A stretch of 64,000 nucleotides of DNA from Actinophytocola sp963727495 (lineage in GTDB: Bacteria; Actinomycetota; Actinomycetes; Mycobacteriales; Pseudonocardiaceae): assembly GCA_963727495.1 (NCBI GenBank), contig CAVSGQ010000006.1:1798001-1862000 (forward strand). Reading direction: 5' to 3'. Shown here in pieces: positions 41,572-49,866 of this stretch. Under the pieces are notes generated by a model. The model saw nothing but the letters and a program-made list of their open reading frames with translations. It did not search any database and had not been told where the DNA came from. Position numbers and translations under genes: made by a program. Position 1 is the stretch's first letter. Each line of letters begins with the position of its first letter.

Positions 41572-43200
41572 ATGACCGACAGTGATCTCAGCGTGGATCA
41601 GGCCGCGCGACCCGCGGTCGAGCTGGCCGGCATCACCAAGCGGTTCCCGGGTGTGGTCGCCAACAGCGACGTGCACCTGACCGTGCGGTCCGGCGAGGTG
41701 CACGCTCTCTGCGGCGAGAACGGCGCCGGCAAGTCCACGCTGATGAAGATCCTCTACGGGATGCAGAGCCCTGACGAGGGCACCATCACCGTCAACGGCG
41801 AGCACATGCGGTTCCGCTCGCCCTCGGACGCGATCAGGGCCGGCATCGGCATGGTGCACCAGCACTTCATGCTGGCCGACAACCTGACCGTGCTGGAGAA
41901 CGTGGTGCTCGGCGCCGAGCAGATGTACGGCATCGGCCGCCGCGCCCGAGCCCGGGTCGCGGACCTCGCCGGCACCACCGGCCTCGATGTCGACCCGGAC
42001 ACGCTGGTCGAGCGGCTCGGCGTCGCCGACCGGCAGCGGGTGGAGATCCTCAAGGTGCTCTACCGGGGCGCGCGCATCGTCATCCTCGACGAGCCGACCT
42101 CGGTGCTCGTGCCGCAGGAGGTCGACGAGCTGTTCGACACGCTGCGCACCATGCGCGACGACGGCTACACCTTCCTGTTCATCTCCCACAAGCTCGACGA
42201 GGTGCTGGCGATCGCGGACACCGTCACGGTGATCCGCCGCGGCACCACCGTCGGCACCGTCGGCCCGGCCACGGTCACCTCGCGCCAGCTGGCCGAGATG
42301 ATGGTCGGCAGCGAGCTGCCCAGCCCGGAGACCCGCACCTCGACGGTCACCGACAAGGAGATCCTGCGGGTCGAGAACCTCAGCCTGCGCACCCCGGACG
42401 GCCGCGCCCTGCTCGACTCGATCGACATCGTGGTCCGCTCCGGCGAGGTGCTGGGCATCGCGGGCGTGGAGGGCAACGGCCAGACCGAGCTGGTCGAGAC
42501 GATCATGGGCATGCGCCGCGCCGCCGGCGGCCGGGTGCTGCTCGACGGGCGCGACCTGACCAGGGCCGGCACGCTGTCCCGGCGGGAGGCGGGCATCGGC
42601 TACATCCCCGAGGACCGCACCCGCTACGGCCTGCTGCTCGCCCAGCCGCTGTGGGCCAACCGCATCCTCGGTCACCAGACGCGCAGCCCCGCCTCGCACG
42701 GCTTCCTGCTGAACATCGCCGGCGCGCGGGCGGACACCAAGCGCATCGTCGAGGAGTTCGACGTGCGCACCCCCGGCATCGAGGTGACCGCGGCGTCGCT
42801 GTCCGGCGGCAACCAGCAGAAGCTGGTGGTCGGCCGGGAGCTGTCCGACGACCCGGTGCTGCTGATCGCCTCGCACCCGACCCGAGGCGTGGACGTCGGC
42901 GCGCAGGCGGCCATCTGGGACCACATCCGCGCGGCCCGCGCCCGCGGCCTGGCCGTGCTGCTGGTGTCGGCCGACCTCGACGAGCTGATCGGCCTGTCGG
43001 ACTCGATCAAGGTCATGCTGCGCGGCCGGTTCGTCGCCGACGCCGACCCGGCCAGCGTGACGCCCGAGGACCTGGGCTCCGCGATGACCGGAGCCGCCGG
43101 TGTGGACGCCGAGGGCCACCTCCTGGTCGACGCGGCCACCGGGGAGGCCAACCACACGACGGGTGACGTCGTGCCGGCGGCGGAAGGAGACAAGCAGTGA
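41572..43200 (+). CDS. Nucleoside ABC transporter ATPase (two-domain)
   Basis: ATPase of 542 aa with two ABC domains, the type paired with BMP-family binding proteins (NupA/YufO-like). Domain 1: Walker A CGENGAGKSTLMKIL near 45-60, ADRQRVEILKVLYRGARI in place of a canonical LSGGQ, Walker B IVILDEPTSVLVPQE. Domain 2: GIAGVEGNGQTELVE as a degenerate Walker A, LSGGNQQKLVVGREL, and LLIASHPTRGVDVG, in which the Walker B Asp-Glu is replaced by Ala-Ser. Such asymmetry between sites is usual for this class. GAGAAGGG precedes the ATG at 41572; the stop overlaps the permease start. Confidence 0.94.
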   Translation: MTDSDLSVDQAARPAVELAGITKRFPGVVANSDVHLTVRSGEVHALCGENGAGKSTLMKILYGMQSPDEGTITVNGEHMRFRSPSDAIRAGIGMVHQHFMLADNLTVLENVVLGAEQMYGIGRRARARVADLAGTTGLDVDPDTLVERLGVADRQRVEILKVLYRGARIVILDEPTSVLVPQEVDELFDTLRTMRDDGYTFLFISHKLDEVLAIADTVTVIRRGTTVGTVGPATVTSRQLAEMMVGSELPSPETRTSTVTDKEILRVENLSLRTPDGRALLDSIDIVVRSGEVLGIAGVEGNGQTELVETIMGMRRAAGGRVLLDGRDLTRAGTLSRREAGIGYIPEDRTRYGLLLAQPLWANRILGHQTRSPASHGFLLNIAGARADTKRIVEEFDVRTPGIEVTAASLSGGNQQKLVVGRELSDDPVLLIASHPTRGVDVGAQAAIWDHIRAARARGLAVLLVSADLDELIGLSDSIKVMLRGRFVADADPASVTPEDLGSAMTGAAGVDAEGHLLVDAATGEANHTTGDVVPAAEGDKQ

Positions 43201-44297
43201 TCACCAAGCTGCGTTCGTCGCTGCTGGCACCAGCCCTCGCGATCGTGGCCTCGGCCCTGCTGTGCGCGATCATCCTGCTGCTGTCCGGGGCGAACCCGTT
43301 CGACGCGCTCGGCGCGATGATCAGCCAGGTCGGCAAGGGCCAGGTCGCGGTCGACATCGTCAACAGCACCGCGATCTACATGCTGGCCTCGGTGGCCGCC
43401 GCCATCGGCTTCCAGATGAACCTGCTGAACATCGGCATCGAGGGCCAGTACCGGATCGGTGCGCTGGTGGCGGCGATCGTGGGCGGTTCGGTCGTGCTGC
43501 CCGCGCCGCTGCACTGGATCGTGATCCTGATCGTCGCCATGATCGCCGGCGCGCTGTGGGCGCTGCTGCCGGCGATCCTCAAGGTGACCCGCGGGGTGCA
43601 CGAGGTGCTCTCCACGATCATGATGAACGCGATCGCGTTCGGTCTGGCCGCCTTCCTCATCCGCCGCGACCAGTTCGGCATCCTCATCGGCAACAACGTC
43701 TCCACCGAGCCGATCCCGGAGTCCGGCCAGGTGCCCGGCATCTCCCTCGGCGACCGCGGCACGATCTTCGGGCTGGTCTTCCTGGCCGTGCTGGTCACCG
43801 CGCTCTACGGGCTGACGATGACCCGGACCCGGTTCGGCTTCGAGCTCAAGGCCTCCGGCCTGTCGCCGACCGCGGCGTCCGCGGGCGGGGTGAACGCGAA
43901 GCGGATGATCGTGATCTCGCTGCTCGCCTCCGGGGCGATCGCGGGCCTGGTCGGCATGCCGGAGATCCTCGGCCGCGACCACGCGTACACGCTCAACTTC
44001 GCCTCCGGGTACGGGTTCGCGGCGCTGGGCATCGCGCTGCTCGGCCGCAACCATCCGGTGGGCATCGCGTTCGGCTCGCTGCTGTGGGCGTTCCTGGAGA
44101 AGGCCAAGGGCGCGCTGGACAACGTGGGCGTGCCCAGGGAGATCGCGACGATCATGCAGGGGTCCATCGTGCTGTCCGTGGTGATCGCCTACGAGGTGGT
44201 CAAACGCGTCGACCAGGCGGCCGAGCAACGCAGGGTCGGGCGTGCCCTGGGCACCACCGAACCCGTCGCCGACGCCGAGCCGGAGGCCGCCAAATGA
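43197..44297 (+). CDS. Nucleoside ABC transporter permease 1
   Basis: Membrane permease of 366 aa (BPD_transp_2 class; NupP/YufP-like) with about nine to ten spans. Key regions are MLASVAAAIGFQMNLLNIGIEGQYRIGAL near 60-88 and the cytoplasmic ATPase-contact loop ELKASGLSPTAASAGGVNAKRM near 217. The C-terminal tail is charged. The GTG at 43197 overlaps the ATPase stop, and its own stop overlaps the second permease ATG, so the three membrane-complex genes are translationally coupled. The paired permeases would form the heterodimeric channel. Confidence 0.93.
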   Translation: MITKLRSSLLAPALAIVASALLCAIILLLSGANPFDALGAMISQVGKGQVAVDIVNSTAIYMLASVAAAIGFQMNLLNIGIEGQYRIGALVAAIVGGSVVLPAPLHWIVILIVAMIAGALWALLPAILKVTRGVHEVLSTIMMNAIAFGLAAFLIRRDQFGILIGNNVSTEPIPESGQVPGISLGDRGTIFGLVFLAVLVTALYGLTMTRTRFGFELKASGLSPTAASAGGVNAKRMIVISLLASGAIAGLVGMPEILGRDHAYTLNFASGYGFAALGIALLGRNHPVGIAFGSLLWAFLEKAKGALDNVGVPREIATIMQGSIVLSVVIAYEVVKRVDQAAEQRRVGRALGTTEPVADAEPEAAK

Positions 44298-45568
44298 GCA
44301 TGGTCGACGTCCAGCCCGGAGCGGCCGGGATGACGATGCCGGCGGCGCCGCGCCGCAAGATCCTGCCCGGCTGGGCGGTGTTCGCCATCGGCGTGGTGGC
44401 GGTCGTCGGGGTGCTGTCGGTCACCTCCTACCTGACCGACCAGCCGGCGCTCACCTCGTCCTCGACGATGCAGAACACCGTGACGCTCGGCCTGCCGATC
44501 CTGCTCTGCGGTCTCGGCGGCATCTGGTCCGAGCGCTCCGGCATGATCAACATCGGCCTCGAGGGCATGATGATCCTCGGCACCTGGGGAGCGGCGTGGG
44601 GCGGCCTGCACGGCGGGCCGTGGATGGCGGTGCTGGTCGGCGGGGTCCTCGGCGGTCTCGGCGGCCTGCTGCACGCGCTCGCGACGGTCACCTTCGGCGT
44701 CAACCACATCGTCTCGGGTGTCGCGATCAACCTGCTCGGCGCCGGGGTCACCAAGTACCTGTCGACGCTGCTCTTCGAGCCGCTGTCGCGCAACCCGCGC
44801 GACTCGCCGCCGATCGAGCAGTTCGACACGTTCTCCGCGCCGGGGCTGTCCGACTGGCTCGGTGACCTGGAGGCCCAGCAGCGGGTGGTCATCTCGGACG
44901 TGGCCGGGCTGCTGCGTGGCCTGGTGACCCGGGTGTCGCCGGTGCTGCTGCTGTCGATCCTGCTGGTGATCGCGACCTACGTGGTGCTCTGGCACACCCG
45001 GTTCGGCCTGCGGCTGCGCTCGTGCGGGGAGAACCCGGTGGCGGCCGAGTCGCTCGGCGTGAACGTCTACCTGCACAAGTACATCGCGGTGGTGGCGTCC
45101 GGCGTGCTGGCCGGCATCGGTGGCGCGGCGCTCGTGCTCGGCTCCAGCCCCTCGATCTACTCGGAGGGCCAGACCGCGAACCGCGGGTTCATCGGCCTGG
45201 CCGCGATGATCTTCGGCAACTGGCGGCCGGGCGGCACGCTCGCCGGCGCGACGCTGTTCGGCTACTCGGACGGCCTGCGGCTGTCCTCGGGCCCGGAGAC
45301 CGTGCACGCGCTGCTGTACTCGGCGGTGATCGCGGCCGGGATGCTGGTGATCTGGCAGCTGTTCCGGCGGCGGTTCAAGCTCGCCGGGTTCGCCGCGGTC
45401 GGTGCGATCGCGGTGTACGTGCTGTACTACGCGACCGACGAGCTGCCGATCGAGTTCCTGCCGTACACGCCGCACATCATCACGCTGGTGGTGCTGGCTC
45501 TCGCCGCGCAGCGGTTGCGACCGCCGGCCTCCGACGGGATGCCCTACCGGCGAGGTGAGGGTGACTAG
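44294..45568 (+). CDS. Nucleoside ABC transporter permease 2
   Basis: Second permease of the importer, 424 aa (NupQ/YufQ-like), about ten spans. Signatures are LGLPILLCGLGGIWSERSGMINIGLEG near 65-91, LHALATVTFGVNHIVSGVAINLLGAG near 125, and the ATPase loop LRSCGENPVAAESLGVNVYLHK near 240. It is longer than permease 1 because of an extracellular loop (EPLSRNPRDSPPIEQFDTFSAPG) and a final hydrophobic pair after residue 350. The ATG at 44294 overlaps the permease 1 stop. The end overlaps the cytidine deaminase start by 8 nt. Confidence 0.93.
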   Translation: MSMVDVQPGAAGMTMPAAPRRKILPGWAVFAIGVVAVVGVLSVTSYLTDQPALTSSSTMQNTVTLGLPILLCGLGGIWSERSGMINIGLEGMMILGTWGAAWGGLHGGPWMAVLVGGVLGGLGGLLHALATVTFGVNHIVSGVAINLLGAGVTKYLSTLLFEPLSRNPRDSPPIEQFDTFSAPGLSDWLGDLEAQQRVVISDVAGLLRGLVTRVSPVLLLSILLVIATYVVLWHTRFGLRLRSCGENPVAAESLGVNVYLHKYIAVVASGVLAGIGGAALVLGSSPSIYSEGQTANRGFIGLAAMIFGNWRPGGTLAGATLFGYSDGLRLSSGPETVHALLYSAVIAAGMLVIWQLFRRRFKLAGFAAVGAIAVYVLYYATDELPIEFLPYTPHIITLVVLALAAQRLRPPASDGMPYRRGEGD

Positions 45569-45971
45569 CCCGGCCACCGTGGACTGGGAGGAGCTGCGCG
45601 CGGCCGCGGTCGAGGCGGCCGCGCGCGCCTACTGCCCGTACTCCGGGCTCCGGGTGGGTGCGGCCGCGCTGGTCGACGGCGGCGACGGCGCCACCCGCAC
45701 GGTGGTCGGCTGCAACGTCGAGAACGCCTCCTACGGGGTCGGGCTGTGCGCCGAGTGCGCGATGGCCGGCCAGCTGCGGCTGACCGGCGGCGGCCGGTTC
45801 GTCGCGGTCGCCTGCCGCGGCGGATCGGGCGAGCTGCTGATGCCGTGCGGGCGCTGCCGGCAGATCCTCTACGAGCTCGGCGGCCCGGACTGCCTGCTGG
45901 AGACCCCGTCCGGGCCGATGGCCATGCGCGACGTGCTGCCGCACGCCTTCGGGCCGGAGAACCTGCCGTGA
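45561..45971 (+). CDS. cdd: Cytidine deaminase
   Basis: Zinc-dependent cytidine/deoxycytidine deaminase of 136 aa, converting (deoxy)cytidine to (deoxy)uridine. The active site is NVENASYGVGLCAECAMAG, with Cys63 as zinc ligand and Glu65 as proton shuttle, and MPCGRCRQIL supplies Cys96 and Cys99. PYSGLRVGAAAL near residue 26 is the standard substrate-binding opening. The GTG at 45561 lies inside the end of permease 2; a GTG two codons earlier is possible. Its stop overlaps the thymidine phosphorylase start. Its place directly after the importer shows that imported nucleosides are catabolised. Confidence 0.95.
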   Translation: MTSPATVDWEELRAAAVEAAARAYCPYSGLRVGAAALVDGGDGATRTVVGCNVENASYGVGLCAECAMAGQLRLTGGGRFVAVACRGGSGELLMPCGRCRQILYELGGPDCLLETPSGPMAMRDVLPHAFGPENLP

Positions 45972-47251
45972 GTGTCTTCTCGGCGGTCGACGTGATCCGC
46001 ACGAAGCGCGACGGCGGGGTGCTCTCCGACGAGCAGATCGACTGGGTGGTCGACGCGTACACCCGCGGCACGGTCGCGGACGAGCAGATGTCGGCGCTGG
46101 CGATGGCGATCTTCCTGCGCGGGATGACCGGCGCGGAGACGGCCCGCTGGACCCGGGCGATGATCGACTCCGGGGAGCGGCTGTCCTGGCCGGCGGGCCG
46201 GCCGACGGTCGACAAGCACTCCACCGGCGGGGTCGGCGACAAGATCACCCTGCCGCTGGCGCCCCTGGTGGCGGCGTGCGGGGCGGCGGTGCCGCAGCTG
46301 TCCGGGCGCGGGCTCGGGCACACCGGCGGGACGCTGGACAAGCTCGAGTCGATCCCCGGATGGCGCGCGTCGCTGTCGACCGCGGAGATCCGCGCGCAGC
46401 TGGCGTCGGTCGGGGCGGTCGTCTGCGCGCCGACGGAGGGGCTGGCGCCGGCCGACCGGAAGCTGTACGCACTGCGGGACGTCACCGGGACCGTCGAGTG
46501 CGTGCCGCTGATCGCGTCGTCGATCATGTCGAAGAAGATCGCCGAGGGCGCCGGCGCGCTCGTGCTGGACGTGAAGGCGGGCTCGGGGGCGTTCATGCGC
46601 TCGCTGGCCGACGCCCGGGCGCTGGCCGCCGCGCTGGTGTCGATCGGCGTCGACCACGGGCTGCGGGTGACGGCCATGATCACCGACATGTCGGCGCCGC
46701 TCGGCCGGGCGGTCGGCAACGCCGTCGAGGTGGCCGAGGCGGTCGAGGTGCTGCGCGGCGGCGGGCCCGCGGACGTGGTCGAGCTGACCGTCGCGCTGGC
46801 GGCGGAGATGCTGTCACTGGCGGGGGTCGAGGCGGACCCGGCGGCGGTGCTGGCGTCCGGGCGGGCCTACGAGACGTGGGCGGCGATGATCTCGGCGCAG
46901 GGCGGGGACCCGGGGGCGGAGCTGCCCTCGCCCGCGCACGTGCACACGGTGCCCGCGCCACGGCCGGGCGTGGTGGCCCGGCTGGACGCGCTGGCGGTCG
47001 GGGTCGCCGCCTGGCGGCTGGGGGCCGGGCGGGCGCGCAAGGAGGACCCGGTACAGGCCGCGGCGGGCGTGCTGTGCCTCGCCAAGCCCGGGGAGCGGGT
47101 CGCCGCCGGGGACCCGCTGTTCGAGCTGCGCACGGACACCCCGGACGCCGTCGCGGGGGCGCTGGCGGCCCTCGCCGACGCCGTCGACATCGCCGACGCC
47201 GCCCCCGAGCGCACCCCCCTGGTCATCGAGACCATCCACGGCTCCGCCTGA
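45968..47251 (+). CDS. deoA: Thymidine phosphorylase
   Basis: Pyrimidine-nucleoside phosphorylase of 427 aa, cleaving thymidine and deoxyuridine with phosphate to give the base and deoxyribose-1-phosphate. Visible motifs are DEQIDWVVDAYTRGTVADEQMSA near residues 20-42, the phosphate-binding VDKHSTGGVGDKITLPLAP near 81, the family signature SGRGLGHTGGTLDKLESIPG near 112, and the C-terminal PYNP domain with GVVARLDALAVGVAAWRLGAGRARKED. Full length. The GTG overlaps the cdd stop, making this the last of six collinear genes. The GAGTCCCCCGTT repeat array with a 17-bp hairpin begins 5 nt after the stop. Confidence 0.95.
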   Translation: MSVFSAVDVIRTKRDGGVLSDEQIDWVVDAYTRGTVADEQMSALAMAIFLRGMTGAETARWTRAMIDSGERLSWPAGRPTVDKHSTGGVGDKITLPLAPLVAACGAAVPQLSGRGLGHTGGTLDKLESIPGWRASLSTAEIRAQLASVGAVVCAPTEGLAPADRKLYALRDVTGTVECVPLIASSIMSKKIAEGAGALVLDVKAGSGAFMRSLADARALAAALVSIGVDHGLRVTAMITDMSAPLGRAVGNAVEVAEAVEVLRGGGPADVVELTVALAAEMLSLAGVEADPAAVLASGRAYETWAAMISAQGGDPGAELPSPAHVHTVPAPRPGVVARLDALAVGVAAWRLGAGRARKEDPVQAAAGVLCLAKPGERVAAGDPLFELRTDTPDAVAGALAALADAVDIADAAPERTPLVIETIHGSA

Positions 47252-47255
47252 CCTC

Positions 47256-47365
47256 GCGAGTCCCCCGTTCCGGTAGCGCGAGTCCCCCGTTCGCGACGGG
47301 CGCGAACGGGGGACTCGGCGGCTCGGAGTGGGGGACTCGCGGGTCCGGAGTGGGGGACTCGCGGG
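47256..47365. repeat. GAGTCCCCCGTT intergenic palindromic repeat array, copy 2
   Basis: Four to five units: two forward GCGAGTCCCCCGTTC units, then reverse units ending GGGGGACTCG. The central pair forms a perfect 17-bp stem at 47279-47317 with a 5-nt loop. It lies between the convergent deoA and coiled-coil genes, matching the position of the array at 13124-13311. Confidence 0.85.
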
Positions 47366-47366
47366 G

Positions 47367-48608
47367 TCAGCTCGAGGTGTCGGCGTCCTCGGTGTCCTCG
47401 GTGCGGGTGGCCTTCTGGGACTTGCCGTTGCGGCGGCGGGCGGTCTGGCGGGGCAGGGTGGCCGGTGGCCGCGGCTGCGGGGCGCCGCCGCCCATCATCA
47501 GCTCGGCGAAGGTGGCCATCGCCTCGTCGAGGTGGCCGCCGATGCGCCGCTCGGACTCCTCGTTGCTCTTGCGCACCATCGACGCCAGCTGGTCGTTGTC
47601 CGGCTGCTTGCCGAGGGTGCCCTCGACCTTCCTGAGGTTGTCCGTGATCGTGGTGCCCAGCTGGCCGATCTTGTCGGTGAACCCGTCCTCGACCGTGTCG
47701 AGGCGGCTCGTCAGGTCGTTCAGGCGGCCCGTCACCTGCTCCAGGCGCGCCGCCAGGGACTCCAGCCGCTCGGTACCGTCCACCGTCGACTTCGTGTCCT
47801 CGAGGGCGTCCTGGACCGACTTGCGGGCCTCGTCGACCGCGGCGCGCACGCCGGTCGCCTTCTCGTCGATGTTGTTGTGCAGCGCGTTGGCCGTGTCGGT
47901 GAGCTTCGACTGCATGGCCGTGGAGGCGTCGGTCATGGATTGGCGAAGAGACTCCTTGGCGGAGTCGAACTGCCCGCGCAGCCCGCTGTCGACCTCGTCG
48001 ATGCGGCCGCGCAGGGTGTTCTCGGCCATCTCGATGCGCTCGCGGACCGGGCCGTGCACGGCGGCCGGCAGCGCGTCCGCCCTGATGTCCTGCTTGTCGA
48101 GGTGCCCGTCGAGCTCGTCGATGCGGCGGTGGATGTTGGCGAGCTTGTCCTCCAGCCCGTCCATCCGGCCGGCGACCCCCTCGAACCGGCCGGCCATCCC
48201 GTCCAGCCGGCCGTCGAGCTGGGCGAAGGGCGTGGCGAGCTTGTCCACGATGCCCTCGACCGCCCTGGCGAGCGACGCGATGGCGCCGTCCTGGGCCTCC
48301 AGCCTGGCCAGCGCGTCCTCGACGCGCGCGGACAGCGCACCCAGCTCGGTGCGGTCGGGCATCTCGGAGAGGCGCTTGCGCACCGATCCGATGGACTCCA
48401 GCGGGGACAGCCTGGCGTGTATCTCGTCGAGTGTGTCGAAGATCTGCTGCTGTTCGCTCTCACGGATCTCGGCCGCGCGCACGAGCATGTTGCGCATCCG
48501 GTCGAACGACACCGTCGAGTTGTTGTTCTCGTTCACGGAGGTGACCTTCGTCGTGGGGAGGGGCAGGGCCGACGCAGGGGAGCCTAGCCACTCCCAGAAC
48601 GCGTCCAT
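47367..48608 (-). CDS. Long coiled-coil protein, unknown function
   Basis: Protein of 413 aa that is almost all predicted coiled coil. The N-terminus has a short aromatic segment (MDAFWEWLGSPASALPL), then a helical region RNMLVRAAEIRESEQQQIF. Residues 85-340 are heptad-rich, with hendecad-like stretches such as LDGRLDGMAGRFEGVAGRMDGLEDKLANI and apolipoprotein-like repeats (KESLRQSMTDASTAMQSKL). The C-terminus is Pro-rich and basic (RQTARRRNGKSQ) and ends in an acidic TEDTEDADTSS. No membrane span is seen. The basic-proline end may bind nucleic acid or membrane; this is speculative. It is divergent from the adenosine deaminase gene. Confidence 0.75.
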   Translation of the reverse strand: MDAFWEWLGSPASALPLPTTKVTSVNENNNSTVSFDRMRNMLVRAAEIRESEQQQIFDTLDEIHARLSPLESIGSVRKRLSEMPDRTELGALSARVEDALARLEAQDGAIASLARAVEGIVDKLATPFAQLDGRLDGMAGRFEGVAGRMDGLEDKLANIHRRIDELDGHLDKQDIRADALPAAVHGPVRERIEMAENTLRGRIDEVDSGLRGQFDSAKESLRQSMTDASTAMQSKLTDTANALHNNIDEKATGVRAAVDEARKSVQDALEDTKSTVDGTERLESLAARLEQVTGRLNDLTSRLDTVEDGFTDKIGQLGTTITDNLRKVEGTLGKQPDNDQLASMVRKSNEESERRIGGHLDEAMATFAELMMGGGAPQPRPPATLPRQTARRRNGKSQKATRTEDTEDADTSS

Positions 48609-48746
48609 ACACCACCCGTTAGTTCGCCGCAGGCCCTAACGCGATCGATTGGACCGTTCGGAGGATCGCCGTCACGCAAATGCCACAGCGTGGTCTGACC
48701 TTACGTGCTCCGATGCTTACCCGATCGGGTGACACCCCTCGTTGAG

Positions 48747-48752
48747 TACCGT
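48747..48752 (+). promoter_or_regulatory. Leaderless-type -10 of add
   Basis: TACCGT, 6 nt before the ATG at 48759. Confidence 0.6.
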
Positions 48753-48758
48753 TGCACC

Positions 48759-49862
48759 ATGTCGACCACCAAGCCCGTTCCGGTGACCCCGGAGGCCGTC
48801 CGCGCAGCTCCCAAGGTACTTCTCCATGATCACCTGGACGGTGGTCTCCGGCCCGCGACGGTCATCGAGCTGGCCGACGCCGCCGGCTACCGCGACCTCC
48901 CGACCGGCGACGCCGTCGAGCTGGAGACGTGGTTCCGCAACGCCGCCGACTCCGGCTCGCTGGTCCGCTACCTCGAGACGTTCGCGCACACCTGCGGTGT
49001 CATGCAGAACACCGACGCGCTCATCCGGGTGGCCGCCGAGTGCGCGGAGGACCTCGCCGCGGACGGCGTCGTCTATGCCGAGGTGCGCTACGCCCCGGAG
49101 CTGTTCTCCGAGCGCGGGCTGAACCTCGACACCATCGTCGAGGCCGTGCAGGAGGGCTTCCGGCTCGGCGAGAAGCGCGCGCTCGAGCACGGCCGGCGGA
49201 TCCGGATCGGCACGCTGCTGTGCGCGATGCGGCAGAACGCGCGCTCGCTGGAGATCGCCGAGCTCGCCGTGCGGCACCGGGACACCGGCGTGGTCGGGTT
49301 CGACATCGCCGGGCCGGAGGCGGGCTTCCCGCCCACCCGCAACCTCGACGCGTTCGAGTACCTGCGCCAGCAGAACGCGCACTTCACCATCCACGCGGGC
49401 GAGGCGTTCGGCCTTCCCTCGATCTGGGAGGCCATCCAGCACTGCGGCGCCGAGCGGCTCGGCCACGGCGTGCGGATCGTCGACGACATCAAGGTCGACG
49501 GCGACGGGACCATCCACTTGGGACGGCTGGCGAGCTACGTGCGGGACCGGCGGATCCCGCTGGAGATGTGCCCGTCCTCCAACATCCAGACCGGCGCGGC
49601 GCCCTCGATCGCCGAGCACCCGATCGGCCTGCTCACCAAGCTGCGCTTCCGTGTCACGGTCAACACCGACAACCGGCTGATGTCCGGCTGCACGATGTCG
49701 ACCGAGATGTCCGCGCTGGCCGACGCGTTCGGCTACGGCTGGGCCGACATCCAGTGGTTCACGATCAACGCGATGAAGTCGGCGTTCATCGGCTTCGACG
49801 AGCGCCTGGCGATCATCAACGACGTCATCAAGCCCGGCTACGCCGCGCTGATGGCGGGCTGA
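48759..49862 (+). CDS. add: Adenosine deaminase
   Basis: Adenosine/deoxyadenosine deaminase of 367 aa, a zinc TIM barrel giving inosine. Metal-site and catalytic residues are visible: LHDHLDGGL at residues 22-30 (HxH), FTIHAGEAFG near 208, GAERLGHGVRI near 230, and VTVNTDNRLMSGC near 305 (the Asp, normally TDDP). It is the Streptomyces-like ADA1 form of typical length. TACCGT lies 6 nt before the ATG at 48759 with no ribosome binding site, so a leaderless mRNA is likely. It lies downstream of the nucleoside importer-cdd-deoA operon, separated only by the minus-strand coiled-coil gene. Confidence 0.95.
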   Translation: MSTTKPVPVTPEAVRAAPKVLLHDHLDGGLRPATVIELADAAGYRDLPTGDAVELETWFRNAADSGSLVRYLETFAHTCGVMQNTDALIRVAAECAEDLAADGVVYAEVRYAPELFSERGLNLDTIVEAVQEGFRLGEKRALEHGRRIRIGTLLCAMRQNARSLEIAELAVRHRDTGVVGFDIAGPEAGFPPTRNLDAFEYLRQQNAHFTIHAGEAFGLPSIWEAIQHCGAERLGHGVRIVDDIKVDGDGTIHLGRLASYVRDRRIPLEMCPSSNIQTGAAPSIAEHPIGLLTKLRFRVTVNTDNRLMSGCTMSTEMSALADAFGYGWADIQWFTINAMKSAFIGFDERLAIINDVIKPGYAALMAG

Positions 49863-49866
49863 GACC

